64,000 nt of DNA from Morella rubra. Lineage: Eukaryota > Streptophyta > Magnoliopsida > Fagales > Myricaceae. Of the stretch, positions 1 through 12,900 are shown piece after piece. The notes below the pieces were generated by a model. The model saw only the letters and a program-made list of their open reading frames with translations. It searched no databases and had not been told where the DNA came from. Both the position numbers and the translations under genes were made by a program. The stretch is taken from positions 22,430,877 through 22,494,876 of the forward strand of contig CM025853.1 of the NCBI GenBank assembly GCA_003952965.2, given 5' to 3'. How positions within the stretch are numbered: the first letter of the stretch is position 1; every line of letters begins with the position of its first letter.

Positions 1-351
1 TAATAATACCAAAGACTACCTCAACAATTTAGATAGAGTTTATATGAGATAAACCTTTGATATCTTTTGAGGGGCAATGACATTTTTTCAAGTATATGAT
101 TCTGGCTAGTGGATCTGAATTGAAAATTAAGTAGCATAAACTTAGCATGCAATCATTTGTAAAATTTCACCCAAGTTTTGGAAATCAAAGAAATGAATAA
201 TTGAAGAACCAAATGATGGACAATTCAATCTCGTGTATTAAGTAGAATTGCTGGTCGCAATAAAATTGAAGCATATCATCAAAGAACGAGAAAGAGAAAT
301 GAGAAACACTAGTAAATTAAAATCATGCCGCAGTTCACAGAATGTGTGTGA
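1..351. other. 3' flank of the LRR receptor kinase gene, no gene seen
   Basis: AT-rich flank downstream of the minus-strand receptor kinase stop codon. It probably holds the 3' UTR. I see no coding potential or recognisable repeat here. Confidence 0.5.
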
Positions 352-3300
352 TTAGTACACTCCCATTCTCTGTGGAACTGGGGTCTTAATGACCTGCAGT
401 ATCTGCACCACTTCTGCCATTGAAGGCCTGCTCGAAGGTATCTGAGAGGTGCAGACCAGAGCCAACTTGAGAACTGGCAGGACCTCATCTTCCGGGTACT
501 CGCTCATGCTTGGGTCAACGCAATCCAACACATTTCCTTGCTCGAGCGAAAACCTCACGTGGTCGCTCAATATCACGACGTTGTCTTCTCCATACTCCAC
601 GGGCCTTCTACCTGTCACGAGCTCAAGAATCAGTACCCCAAAACCATATACATCACATTTCTCGTTAACTCTCAAGCTCTGGCATGCTAATTCTGGAGCC
701 ACATAACCAAGTGCGCTCTGGAATCTGTTACTTATTATGTGTTTTTCGAGCTTTGTCAGAAGCCTTGCAAGTCCAAAATCCGAAATCTTGGGGTTGAGGT
801 TCTCATCGAGCAAGATGTTGCTGGGTTTTATGTTGTAGTGGATGATCGGCGGACGGAAAGAATGATGCAAGTGTGCGAGTCCATTTGCTGTGCCAAGGAG
901 GATTTTGAATCTATCGGCCCAAGAAAGAGCTGGGACCGAAGGAAGCCTTTCATGAAGCTTGGCTTGTAAGCTGCCATTGGGCGCATGCTCAGTTACCAGA
1001 AGCTGCGTTTGAGATGTCCAGTAATATCCCTTCAGTGCTATCAGATTCGGGTGCTTAGCTTTTCCCAAGATTCTAACTTCTCGATCGAAGTCTTCGGGAT
1101 GTTGGATTATGTTCGATGTAACAAGCTTTTTAACTGCTACCGCTCTTCCTGGTGCTCCAACTGAAACCTTGTAAACAGTTCCAAAGACTCCACCACCAAT
1201 CTCAGAGGCCTTGTCAAGTAGGGATTCAGGATCGCTAGCCCAATCTGGGGATGACCTTGTATCAAACAGAATGAGCTTCCCTATGGGTGGACTTCCAGAT
1301 CGCGAAGAGCTGGCCGAGCACATGCTGTCCAGGGCATTGTCCACAAATGTGAGCCTCCTCCGAGCTGAGAGATTGAGTAGGGTTATAACAATCACCCCAA
1401 TTGAGATTAGGATAGCTGCTGAAATTGCTACAATAGAAGAAACACTGAGGAACTTGTGGTGACCGAGTTCTGCGGACCTAGGAGATTTGTGTCGTTGTTT
1501 GTGACCGCCCATTTGATCCCTGTAGGCATTGGGGTCAAGGACTAGAGGCTTGGGAACATTCAGCGTACACGGTCCCTTCAACAAGGGTGAGCAGATGCCT
1601 AAGTTTCCCTGCAAGGAACTTTGATCCAGGTGTTGAAATATACTCCCAACGGGAAGCCTGCCAGTGAGCCTGTTATAAGAGATATTCACGGCAAGAAGAT
1701 TTTCCAGTCGTCCAAGTTCTTGGGGTATCTCCCCGCTCAGCTGATTGAACTCCAGCTTTAAAATCTTCAGCTTGTTTAGCTTCGAAATGGACGAGGGAAT
1801 TGAACCACTCAATTTATTGTGGGACAAGGTCCTGCATAAAAAATAACAAACATTGTCAGCTGTGATCAAAATCACCATGCACAAACTCCTCGTAATTAAG
1901 CTGTAGTGAAGTCTAGAACTTACAGTAAGTAGAGAGATGTACAGTTCCCAATCTCTTCGGGAATAGAGTCAATCAATGCATTTCCATCTAACTGAAGAAT
2001 TTCTAAACTTCCTGAGTCGCATATGTCCCCCGGGATGGAACCGTATATGGCACTGTTTCGAAGATCTAGTATCGTCAAGTTCTGAAAGAACCCGAGCTCT
2101 GGAGGCACCTTCGATTGGAGATTATTCCATGACAGATTCAAGTATCTCAAGTTGGAAAAAAGACCCATTTCTGCAGGAATAGTTCCTGTAAGATTGTTCC
2201 TTGACAGATCCAAGGTGCGGAGAGATTCAAAGAGCCTACTTGAACCTCGTGGAATAGGCCCTAGCAACCAGTTAGACGAGAAATCTATTTCCTCCAGTCC
2301 CAGATCAAACAAGCTCACCGGTATGCTACCATCAAAGCTGTTACCTCTCAAGTGGATAACAGATAACTCTGTACAGTAAACTAGTGACACTGGGATGTTT
2401 CCACTGAGTTTGTTATCAGACAAACTCAAATGGTACAGTGACTTCAGGTTACCCATCGATGATGGGAGACTTCCAGCAAAACCATTGCTTGAGAAGTCTA
2501 TGTATTCCAAACTGCTCATGTTACCAATCCAAGGAGGGAAATCACCTGTGAACATGTTATTACGTACGCTGAAAGATGTCAAAGAATTTAGCCTTTGCAG
2601 TGAATCCGGCAGTGCTCCTCCGAAAAGATTATTGCCGAAGTCCAACCTACTCAAGTGCGGGCATAGTCCTGTATCAGCAGGTACCGGTCCTGAGAAGTGA
2701 TTGCCCTGTAATAGCAGCTCCTTCAAGTTATGTATAGCTGCTATTCCTTCTGGTACAGGCCCAGAGAGTGCATTATTGGAGAGATCCAACACCCGAAGCC
2801 TATTCAAAGACCAAATCCCCGAAGCAAAATCGGGGTTACCAGAGAAACGATTGTTGGAGAGATTAAGGCTATTCAAAGAGGAGCATCTAGGAAGTGTACT
2901 GGGAATCGGCCCTTCAAGCATATTCCCGGCCAACGACAGGTGCCGGAGGGATAAACAGTTTTGAAAAAGATTATCGGGCACTGGACCAGAGAAGGAATTG
3001 TAGGAAAGATCAAGAAATCTAATGGAACTCATGTTCACAAGAGAATTGGGAATCCTGCCCGAAAGACTATTATGACTCAGATTTAGTCTCTCAAGACCAG
3101 AAGTGAGAGCAAGCTGGGGACTAATACTGCCAGAAAATTTGTTACGTGACAGTGAGAGTACCTTCAAGTGCTGCAACCTCTCAAGCCCTCTTCCAATTTT
3201 CCCTGTCAACCCCAATCCATCAAGTGAAACCTCGGAAACTCGGCCGCTGACGGGATTACATTGAATATATGTCCAAGAGCATGGGGAGTCATCGTCTTCG

Positions 3301-3476
3301 TTCCAGGAAGCAAGATAAGAAGAGGGGTCGTGAACATCAGACTTGAATACAATCAAGCCTAAAACATCGTCATTGAGTTGGATAGGGACGCCATGGTCAT
3401 CCCCCATGCAACCACGCAAAGAAGCCACCGAAAGCAGCATCCAGAATAAACCCCAGCGAAGAAAACCCACCATCAT
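352..3476 (-). CDS. LRR receptor-like kinase, probably inactive (At3g28040 type)
   Basis: Two exons, 1924-3476 and 352-1831, with a 92-bp intron (donor GTAAGT, acceptor ATGCAG) that keeps the frame through ...SLYLL/TLSHNKL. The product is about 1010 residues, close to what I recall for Arabidopsis At3g28040. Order: hydrophobic signal peptide (about 1-25), LRR N-terminal cap beginning LNDDVLGLIVFKSD with a CSW motif, about 20 LRRs with the plant LxxLxLSxNxLSGxIP consensus, a membrane segment near 648-672 (SVSSIVAISAAILISIG), and a kinase domain from about 728. The glycine loop (GGGVFGTVYK), the VAVKK lysine (about 752) and DFG (about 869-871) are present. The catalytic HRD is HYN (about 849-851), so the proton-accepting Asp is missing. 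A Met 19 codons upstream (3531-3533) is also in frame, but it would put residues encoded by a CT-rich leader before the signal peptide, so I prefer Met at 3476. The likely role is a plasma-membrane receptor or co-receptor signalling without strong catalysis. Confidence 0.93.
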
Positions 3477-3533
3477 TACTGTACTGTTACTCTGCAACTC
3501 TCTCTCTCTCTCAAAGTTGTCTTGAGCTAGCAA

Positions 3534-6500
3534 TGGCGGCTATGGCTAGCCCGTAAGAACATACTTTAAGAAACAGTATCTGAGAAAACAGTCTGCTATG
3601 GGGGTGCAATCTTACATGCTGCACTGGCCAAGGGGAATTGATGTTACAGGACGTTCACGAGGGAGCTGAGAGACATGTGACTGAACATAAACCGAAATAG
3701 CGGTGAAGAAAGATTTGTAAAAAGCCCAGTTCAACTGGGGAAAAGAAGAGAAGAGTGAAACAGGAAGTGCAGTGAGGGGAATGTCAAGTGGGATTGGGAT
3801 GAATGAGTCTGTGAAACGCTGCGACAAAGGAAGCAGTTTGGTCCAACTGAAGCTCCCCGCTACCTGACATATTCCCAGCGCGCACTTGTCGTTGCTTTGT
3901 CGCTTTCTAGGGCATCTTGCTGTGGCCTTTCAAATATTGCGCATCGAAACCCACAGATTACTATTAATTGTCATGCAAGATTTTTGTATCACCCGCCAAT
4001 CAAGGGAAGTACATGTTCTGTTATACATACGCTATCTAGCCCACAAAAATATGTTTCTTCGTGAATTGTGGTAATAGCCATTCATCCAAGACATGACAGT
4101 ATATAAAAAATTCAGAAGTCAAATACAAAAACAAAGACCCAGCAAGAGTTGAAATAAAAGAAATGCACGTAGCTGATGATCTGAACTCCAACAAGAGGCA
4201 TGCACACAAATTCCCTTTTAAGATTTAAATTCATAACCGGACGAGTACATATATAGTTACGGATATCACCTGCTAATAACTTCACATAGAATTATTTCTT
4301 ATATTCTATAGTTTTTAATAAAATCCAAACGCTATTATAAATTGTTAATAACTTATACTTTTCTTAGGTTTAATTTCCCAAAAACGAATTATTTACGACT
4401 GTGAGTATATAAAGGAAGCTTGTTTTGTCAAAGAGCACATACATAGCAATTAATAACCAGATTTTCTTCTCTATATATGTTTCTTTTAGGTTGAAATAGC
4501 ATATATATATTTTGTACGTGTGGAAGAACATGGAGATGGTTAATAATCCAAAAATTAAAGAATTTATTGGATTAAGATCTCCAATTTGCGACCCGAATTT
4601 AATAAAGAGAAATAGACACATTAATATATAAGCATTACATAACATTAATTCTATGTTATCCGTATTAATAACTTGGCGTTGTGAACCTTATAATAGTTAA
4701 TGCATTAGTGTGTTTCTCTTTTTTTGAATTGGACGGTCCTTTGCTTAATTATCTCATAGTATTGGAGTAATGATATTTAGTTGTGATATTAGAACCATGA
4801 TGAAGCAGATTACAAAAAAATAGTTGCAGATAATTAGCAGTAAAAGTTAAGTTATGAACTAAAGGGGATAATTTAATTTGCTTCCATACAAACACTGAAT
4901 ATTGCACTTCCGCTGTGCGCAAAAAAGACTATTAATTTGTATTATTATGGAGAGACAAGAAGCTGATGCATGTAAGAGCTAGCTCTTGAATAGATAATAT
5001 AAGGAAAGGTTTATACATTAATAATGTACGTATTATTCCTTTGCCGATCCATAACCTGTCATGGAATGGAAAGGAAGAGATTAATTATATAAAAAAAAAA
5101 AAAATTGCTAATTAGAGATGTAATAGTTTAGTTTTCATGAATTCATCACACACTTCTATCCCTTGCAAATTTCGGTCCAATTAACCATGTTGACAACATA
5201 TGTACAACAGTACGGCTTTTTAAAAAAACAAAAATTAAACAATTCTCTGACAATCCAAGCATATTCCATATATAGAGAAGACAGAGAACGTGGCCAGAAA
5301 AATCATGAACTGATAGTGGGTTCGCCACGGGCCCAATGCAGGCATGGTATGCGTGGAAAAGGCACCGGCCAGAATTCACAAGCTCCCAAATCTGGTTCAC
5401 GGGAACAGCTATTTTTATCTTTTAGGCCGGTGGCGTCACAAGCCACAGAGCTAGAAGTAGTGGGGGCAAGGTATAGAGTATCGCCAAATATTAGCTAATG
5501 GAAAAAAGTGGGCTTCTTGTGTCTTTCTTTAACTTCTCGTGCTGTACACTGTCAGATACGACAGCCACCTGTGGCGCGGTGGGGACCCTCTCAATCCAAA
5601 ACCGCGTCATTGGTCTGCATAATTCTCCCTCCCTCCGTATCAGTTTCATTCTACATGCTGCACTTCTTTCACCTCAGTCATTATTTTGTGGAATAAATTC
5701 ATTTTTCGTTGCTCAACTTTGGTGGGATCTGTCACGTTACCCTATGCTTCACGTGACTTTTTTTGGACTGAATTTTACGAAATAGAGGTATAAATGTAAA
5801 TTCGCACGCTAAAAAATCATGTCTCGATCATTATTTTCCCGTCCAAATTGACAGAAAATTTGACTGCAAAGTTCGATGCGCCAGACTTGACTTTTCAAAA
5901 TTCAGGCGTGAAAATTGTATTTATTACTTATTTTATGATTTAATTTAATAGAACGTGCATTGCCTGGTAGTAAAGCTCCCAGCTACGAGGGGGTAGGTTG
6001 TGTTTCATTAATGATGGTTAGTTTAGGATTTCATGCTCCCTAATTTGCTCTTTCTACTGTATGATTTGTTCTCGCGTGAGCAATTGGATCAACTTGGTCG
6101 ACCAAATTACTCCAATACTATTTAGGTTTTTCATTCTTTCATCGTGATACAAAAATGATCGATAGATTTGAGGCTTCTGCTATACTTCGAAATCTGCCTT
6201 CGAGAAAATCGTACGTCAATAATCTTGTGAATTTGGAACTACCATACTCTAATTATCAAAGATGCAGCCATGCTGATTTTGAAGGAAGCCTAAAGAGGTA
6301 GGTATTCCGCTGCTTTGTTTGCACAATGGTTGACAGATTAAGCTCTCCGATTCATTACTGCATCAGTTGAAGTTAAGTGGGTCAATTGCTAAAAATAGAA
6401 GTCTGTCGAGCATGCATTAAGGTGGAAATTTAATTGGAGAGGTAAAGTACATTAATATCTCCCCACAAGCACTCCAAAGTTTAAAGCTCAAAACCAACTT

Positions 6501-7536
6501 ATATGACTGATATATATGTGCTATGAGTGGCGGAAGGAGGCTGGAACCCAAAACTTAGTATCGGTGAGTTGAAAATAAAGCATTCACAACATTTCGGAAT
6601 AGCTGAAAAACAAAAGATGATATTGCAGTCCCGAGGAGAAATTAGAACGTCACATCTTGCCTTGCTTGTTTCTTTAGGAAAGCAAAGCGGCTGCTTTTGA
6701 TGCATCAAAGGGCAAGATTAACAAAGTGACCCACCCCCTCTTCTCCACGGGCCAATTCTACCGCCCTCCTCTACTATTGGCTTCCCCTTTTTGCTAGTCA
6801 TTTCAGCTTTTTGCTCATTTGGGTTTGTATAATCGTTTGTCCCTCCCCTCATTGAGGGTCTGACTAGCCAACCCCTTAGAGCATGTAAAGAGGTTTTTAT
6901 ATCTACTATTATCAAAGCGGGGCAATATGCATGGTGCAGAAGACTTGGGCCTTGCAGTAATTCCCCGGGTATGGTTTTTAAATGGGCAGCATCAACAAGC
7001 CTACCTCTTTTCCTAAAACCCTTTTCACTCTTGACAGAACTAGCAGCAGAGCATCGCACTCTCCATGGAGAACCCAAGAGCGTCCTATGAATGTGTGGAT
7101 CAGAACTATCATATGCGAAGTTTCCCCATGGGTAGAGGACACTGAAGAAGGCAATGAAGATGCAAAAGAGTGCCTGGCACCCCTACTGAAAGCAGCGACA
7201 AAGACATCATAAACACAAGCTTACCCTTGTCCGCTGAGACCTGTCGACTATATCTACATCCTGTCCACTGATTGACTAATCAGATTTCTGGAAAACTTGA
7301 CCAAAGTCGAGAGAAACCAAAAGAGGATTGCTTCCATGTAACAGAGTATCTCACTATACATGTACCGACTAAGGTTCTAACAAGAAATAGCTTATTATTC
7401 TGTCCATTTGATTGATCAAACTGACCTAGAGCAAAGAAGAGAAATTTCTGAGTTGGGTAAAATTTTCAGTGTCCTCGTATTTTCTTAGCAATAGAGTGCG
7501 TTGTCGATGACCATTCTTTGATATATCAATCACAAC
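3534..7536. other. Intergenic region between the receptor kinase and WD40 genes
   Basis: About 4 kb, AT-rich, holding the receptor kinase promoter (its minus-strand leader has a CT repeat near 3500-3515) and the 3' flank of the WD40 gene. A 15-base A run lies near 5090-5104. Overlapping open frames at 6718-7212 on both strands resemble no family I recognise. I see no other gene here. Confidence 0.5.
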
Positions 7537-9760
7537 TCAAAAGTAGGAATCAAGATAACCGTAGGTATGCCTTCTGTTATACTGTAGCAAACTTGCATAC
7601 GTCCGATCCCAGATTCCTATATATAGAGATTCATCATCTGGACTCAGCGATACCCCAGAGATCTCTCCGAAGAAATCAATCTCTTGGCGCTTTTTGTAAT
7701 CTGACTTCGTACTATACACATGAACAAAATCTGCAGGTTCAGCCACCACCACAAACTGACCGTCTGATGAAAATCGGATTGACCGGACAGCACCCAAGTT
7801 ACCCTTGAGAATTGCAATAGGAGATGACAGCTTTCTTATATCCCATACTCGGCAGGTCTTATCCTGATTCCCAGTGGCAAAGGTGCGCCCATCAGGGTGC
7901 CATGCAGAAGCAAAGGAATAGTCTAGATGACCAACCACTGTGGCAACAGTCTGTAAACATCAGAAAATGAATAATGAATTCCAACCCGTCAGCAAAAAAA
8001 CATTTCTAACGAAACCCAAAAAAAAAAAGAAAATGAGAAAGTTCTTCAAATGCAGCGTCACATTCTACTATGTTTATGAGGAGAAGATAACTACTAAAAA
8101 ATAGCAACGTACAGTGATTTTTTGGCTACCGACACCCTTGCACAAGGTGAAAACGATTGCCATTCAAAATAATGACTTTGTAACACAGGATAAAAATTCA
8201 GAACATTCCCAAAAAAATTTCACTCCTCAGCCACAAGTGTTTATACTTCGGAAATTTGAGAAAGAAGAAAAGCAATCCCAGTTTGACAATAGTACAACTT
8301 CCTTTACCTTTCCACTCTGTGAATCAACCACCAATCCATCTGTGTGATCTCCAACGACAGAAATAAGCCTCCGGTCAGGGCTCATTGAGGTATGCTGCAT
8401 TAGAATAAGACTGATTCATAAGGAAAAATTTATAGGATCGTGTGTGCTGTGCATAAGAGTCGTCCTGAGAAAACATTTGAGGGGTCACATTGAAAAAAGC
8501 ATGATACAGCAACCGTAGACAACACCTATTCACAAGCTTCGTTAAGTGTTTAAATTTTCCTTCACCTTTAAATAGGTCTCCAATACTCATGCAAGGTTCA
8601 TCATGAATCGACGAGTTGGAGAAACTAAAAATGATGATAGAATATTCAGGTTTCCAGTTGACAGCTTGATGCAAAGATACTTTAAGACACTTTGCAGGTT
8701 ATGATCATTATCATTAACCTTCCAGAATCTTATCCTCATTTACAGCACAAGCATATACTTATTGGGAACAATTAAAAAAGTTAATGTTTAACAGGAAAAA
8801 TGGCTTCAAGATTATCAACAATTGCATTCCAATTTCCATAACAGACTCACATTCACGGGCCAAGGGAAACGGAAGTGGTTCAATAGCTGAAATTTCTCCA
8901 TGTCGTATTCTCTTACGCCACAGTCATTATTGGACGCCATGAAATTTATTCCACCCCTGCAAAAACGATTCTAAATCAAATTTTATTCCATGAAGAGCAT
9001 TAAAAAGCAGCTCAACTCTTCTATTTTTCAAACTTGTTAGTGTACCTCAGGCTGTCATAGATGTCGATAGCATTTGTGATGGCATTATCATCATATGTTG
9101 TCCGGGTACAAAAACTAACTCCCTCTTTATCCAAACGCTACATTAACAAACAAAATATAATCTTGATCAATATCTATGAGCAAGCATAATACCTCAAAAA
9201 GCATCTTATAATTCTTTATAGAGAAAACTAAATATGAGTTAGAATATTTTGCATCATCTTGATAGGGTTATCTACAGATGTTACTCCTAATCTTTATGCA
9301 GAAAAAGTTGAAGGAAGACAACTTGTCTAACGCCATAAGCACAATTCAGAAAGACCTTTATTACGTGCAACTAGACAACTGTTAAGAACTTATACTACAA
9401 CTGAAAAGGTCTGTAAAAGGTGGTTTAGTTCAAGCATTAATCCCTGAATTAGAAATATAACAGCAAAAGAGATATGGAAGTGATTATCAACAGCATAAAC
9501 GGGAAGTCTAAAATGCTCAAAGAATTGGTATTTTGGTCCAAGATATTCAAAAGTTGTTGGCTAAACACCAGGAAGTAAATATCAGTGATGTCTATAGGGA
9601 AGAGAATAGAGCAGCTAGTGCACATTCTATGTGGGTAACCCTCACTTACGGGTAGATAGCTTCACTTTGCACATGGGCAGAATTTTAGAAAAAGATGTTA
9701 TGGGCATCTTGTTTGTTAAATATCCTCATATTTCTAAATTTCTACCTCTTCCTTAACTGG

Positions 9761-9791
<31 letters not shown>

Positions 9792-11916
9792 ATGGGGAGT
9801 GAGGAAAAAATAGTCAATTGGAAGAGAAGCTCGAAGCTAAATTTGCCACAAAAGTTATCAAAAACTACCGAAGTTAAAATTGTACTTCATCTAACCATGA
9901 CAGAGAAAGCTTAAACAATATGCATATACGCAAAGAGAATTTTCCGAGACCCAACTTTCAGATACAGACCTTCAACAAAGATAAGTGACACCGTAATAGA
10001 AAACAGGAACCAATTTCTAAGACATAAGCAGCAAAATATTCATAATGTGTTACTGACTGCATAGCTGTGCACAGACCCGGGATTCTATTTTATAATCAAA
10101 GAACATCATATCATATAGCATTTAACACATATAAGCATCAAATTTTCATTACGAAAGGCAGAAGATAACTCCTAGAAGTTTCATCTACATAACAAATTGC
10201 TGTTCCTTTTTAAACAACATTACGCTTGATATAAAACCCTTCTGGCAACTAAATGCAGCATTATTTCACGATCATGGAACCAGATATCAGTTTTCAAAAT
10301 CCATTGATCAAGTTTAACAATTTAATCTCTTAGCTAGAGCTTCAATGGCTTGCACTGTCCATAGCAGGATTAAGCCTTGACTTGTTGGGGGTTATTTTTT
10401 GGGGCGTTTGGGGGGAGAGTGGGGAGGGGTGAACGTGGGTGGATGCTGATGGAAAATCCAAATGGAGTCATTTTCCAGTCTGAAACCACATTTGCGAAAA
10501 TTTCTCTACCACCGTAACAGAGAAAAATCACAGCTATCGACATGAAAAGCAGCCAACATATGGCCTAACCTTACAAGTAAGCTCTCCTTGGAAGCCACCT
10601 GCAACCAGGAAATTCTCCTTGACTGCCAGTGTGCTGATTTGAGTCTGCATAAAACCTTCCAATAAATTTCCTGCGTGTTTCTGCAAGACACAAAATAGCA
10701 TAACTTAGTGAACAATTACATGTATCAAAGATGAAAAAGAAAGTCCGCATGGATAATAGGCACGGATGCAATAGAGCAACCAACACAAGCATAACAAAAC
10801 TAATACAAATAAAAGCCAGGGAAAGTCTAAAAGTTGAAATAATACCTCAGTAGGTGCTACATGTCCTGAAAAATTGAGAATCTCTGACAAATTGCCAGTC
10901 AATGATGACCAATGCATTACTGAAGAGTTGGACAGTAGGTAGACATCATGTTTCGAAGTAGCCCAAATCAGGTTCCTTAGCTGCATGACAATTGCAAAAG
11001 TGTTTGTCAACTAGGCCATAAAACTTGCATCGGTAAAATAAGAAACTCCAATATGACAGCAGCTCAACTCGGGAGGGAGCTGTGGTATTAAACCCGAGCA
11101 AAAAGGCCTTACAATTGGCCACAAAAGTAAATAACAACATAAGGCCAATATGCACATTCAAAAACTCATATATCTCCGTTGCTTTTGTTTGTCTATTTAA
11201 CCATTTAAGGGAAGGGAGGAACATATACTACAAATGGCATGACAATCCTAATTAAGATATGCTTGACTTCAATATAAAAGACCATCAAAGCAAACAACAG
11301 GGAAGATTCAGAAAGTTCACAAACCTGGAAATGAAGGATTGTAGGCTTAACTAATCTTGTGTTGTGGAAAAATTCGTAGTAGCTACCACCCTTCTCCATT
11401 GGCTTGCACTCCTACGAAGGGATACAATTATGGAAATATTTTGTAAGACCTTCATACAAAAAACCCCACCTTTGAAAACAAAGGAGAAAGAAAGAACTTA
11501 GAACAAGCAAGAAACCTTGTCCACAGATTCCCCAGATAAAGGGACATTCTCATAATTCCTGTACTGTTCGAGCCTTGTCAATCTGTATTTATCCCTCGTT
11601 ATGTTCAATCTGTCCCATGGAATACCTTGAATATCCTTTCCCCTCCTGGCTTGGGCAGCAGAGGTATCAGTAACCCTGGTCAGCTGCACAAATTCAACGA
11701 TAGAAGAATTCAAAACTCAACTCTAATACACAAACCAATATGCCATAAGCAATTCTAAATGCTAAGAGCTAGAAGGGGAACCACCATGCTATACTCATCA
11801 ACACCCAACTCTCCACCATCTCTATCATAGTTTTCATCATCAAATTCAGGGCCAAAATCTTCCATTTCCTGGTCCTCCACCATGTAATCGACTTGGTCCA
11901 CCGCCTGGTAGGACAT
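7537..11916 (-). CDS. WD40 repeat protein (At3g13340/At1g55680 type)
   Basis: Nine coding exons on the minus strand: 11785-11916, 11516-11683, 11325-11411, 10846-10980, 10570-10680, 9046-9137, 8851-8956, 8308-8394 and 7537-7950. All have GT-AG borders and the frame stays open, giving about 443 residues, near the length I recall for the Arabidopsis relatives. The N-terminus (MSYQAVDQVDYMVEDQE) is acidic. It is followed by the conserved block TDTSAAQARRGKDIQGIPW, and then by WD repeats in the second half, seen as HLDYSFASAWHPDG and NQDKTCRVWD, with FSSDGQFVVVAEPADF and DFFGEISGVSLSPD after them. WD40 propellers act as protein-binding scaffolds. The biochemical role of this subfamily is not known to me. 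The start is Met at 11916, just after an acceptor-like ATGCAG, implying a 5' UTR intron. The gene looks intact. Confidence 0.93.
9762..9787 (+). repeat. Poly(A) tract in a WD40 gene intron
   Basis: A run of about 26 A lies within the 1.4-kb intron between the WD40 exons at 9046-9137 and 10570-10680. It could be the tail of an old retroposed sequence on the plus strand, but I cannot recognise a body in front of it. Confidence 0.7.
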
Positions 11917-12677
11917 GCCCTTTCTGCATTCATGTGGACAATACCTAATATTACCTATTAAGTAATTTGGGATCCCAACTGAATAGAAGTAACAAACATA
12001 ACAAATAGAATCTACCCATACGAACAAGGGCATATCTATAAACGAACGGAGAAAAAAAAAAAAAGTACCCAGAAGGGGGGGCAAACCACACTGTGGAAAA
12101 ACAACACTACCATACAAAGGGTTAAAATAAATTTCATGCTTGGAGCAGTATGTATAGAATCGGAATTCAGAGAATTAGAAAATTTTCGACGGGAAAAAAC
12201 ATAGGTTGTTTGAACAAATAACGAAAATAATGAACAGAGAGACCAGCAATTGCACATACTAAACAATCAGTGGTGAACAACTTCTGAAGAAAGTTTGCTA
12301 TATGTTTATATTATATATATTCCTTAACAACTCCCCCATAAATCTGAGTATTAAAGCCCAAAAACAAAACAAAACCTGTATACAGTTGAAAATGCGATTC
12401 TTATTAAAGAAGTAAAGATGAAGACTTAGTGGGGCATAAGTAGTGCAGAAACATATGCAAGGAAAAGAACTTCCCAACGCCTCAAAAGACAAAACACCGG
12501 GAACATGTCACGGCGTTTACCAATCAATTGGGGAAAACCAAGCTTTCCCGAATATTCGCTTTGCTTCACAAAACCAATACAGGGAAAAAAAAAACAAAAA
12601 AAACAAATCAGAAACCCTATAGAAAAAACTTCAAACACAAGAAGGAAAAGATAAAAAAAAAAAAAAAATATATATAT

Positions 12678-12711
<34 letters not shown>

Positions 12712-12900
12712 TAACACAAAAAAAAAAAAAAGATATAAGAAGAATCAAATACACGAACAACTGACCGTTTCTCTCTGCGACAGATAGAGGGAGAAGGAGA
12801 GAGAGAGGGAGAGGAATCAGGGTGCACTTGGAATGAAGAACCGAATAAATCACACACGATTTTTATCGCAGAGTCCGGAGGGGGAAAGGAAATGCAAAAC
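11917..12900 (-). promoter_or_regulatory. Probable 5' leader with intron and promoter of the WD40 gene
   Basis: The start codon at 11914-11916 is only 7 bases from an AG acceptor, so a noncoding first exon must lie upstream. The pyrimidine-rich minus-strand stretch around 12775-12890 (CTCTCTCT and CCTTCTCC runs) looks like plant 5' UTR, but its donor is not clear. An AT/AC microsatellite lies between. Confidence 0.4.
12667..12711. repeat. (AT)n(AC)n compound microsatellite
   Basis: Alternating TA dinucleotides run directly into ACACACACACAC, with A-rich stretches on both sides. It lies in the proposed leader intron of the WD40 gene and is probably length-polymorphic. Confidence 0.9.

Noticed and set aside
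2395..2964. Plus-strand frames inside the receptor kinase
   Set aside because: They mirror the regular LRR coding on the minus strand and have no features of their own.
5163..5785. Several open frames of 60-110 codons in the spacer after the receptor kinase
   Set aside because: No recognisable domain or gene signals, and they overlap one another in different frames. Treated as chance frames.
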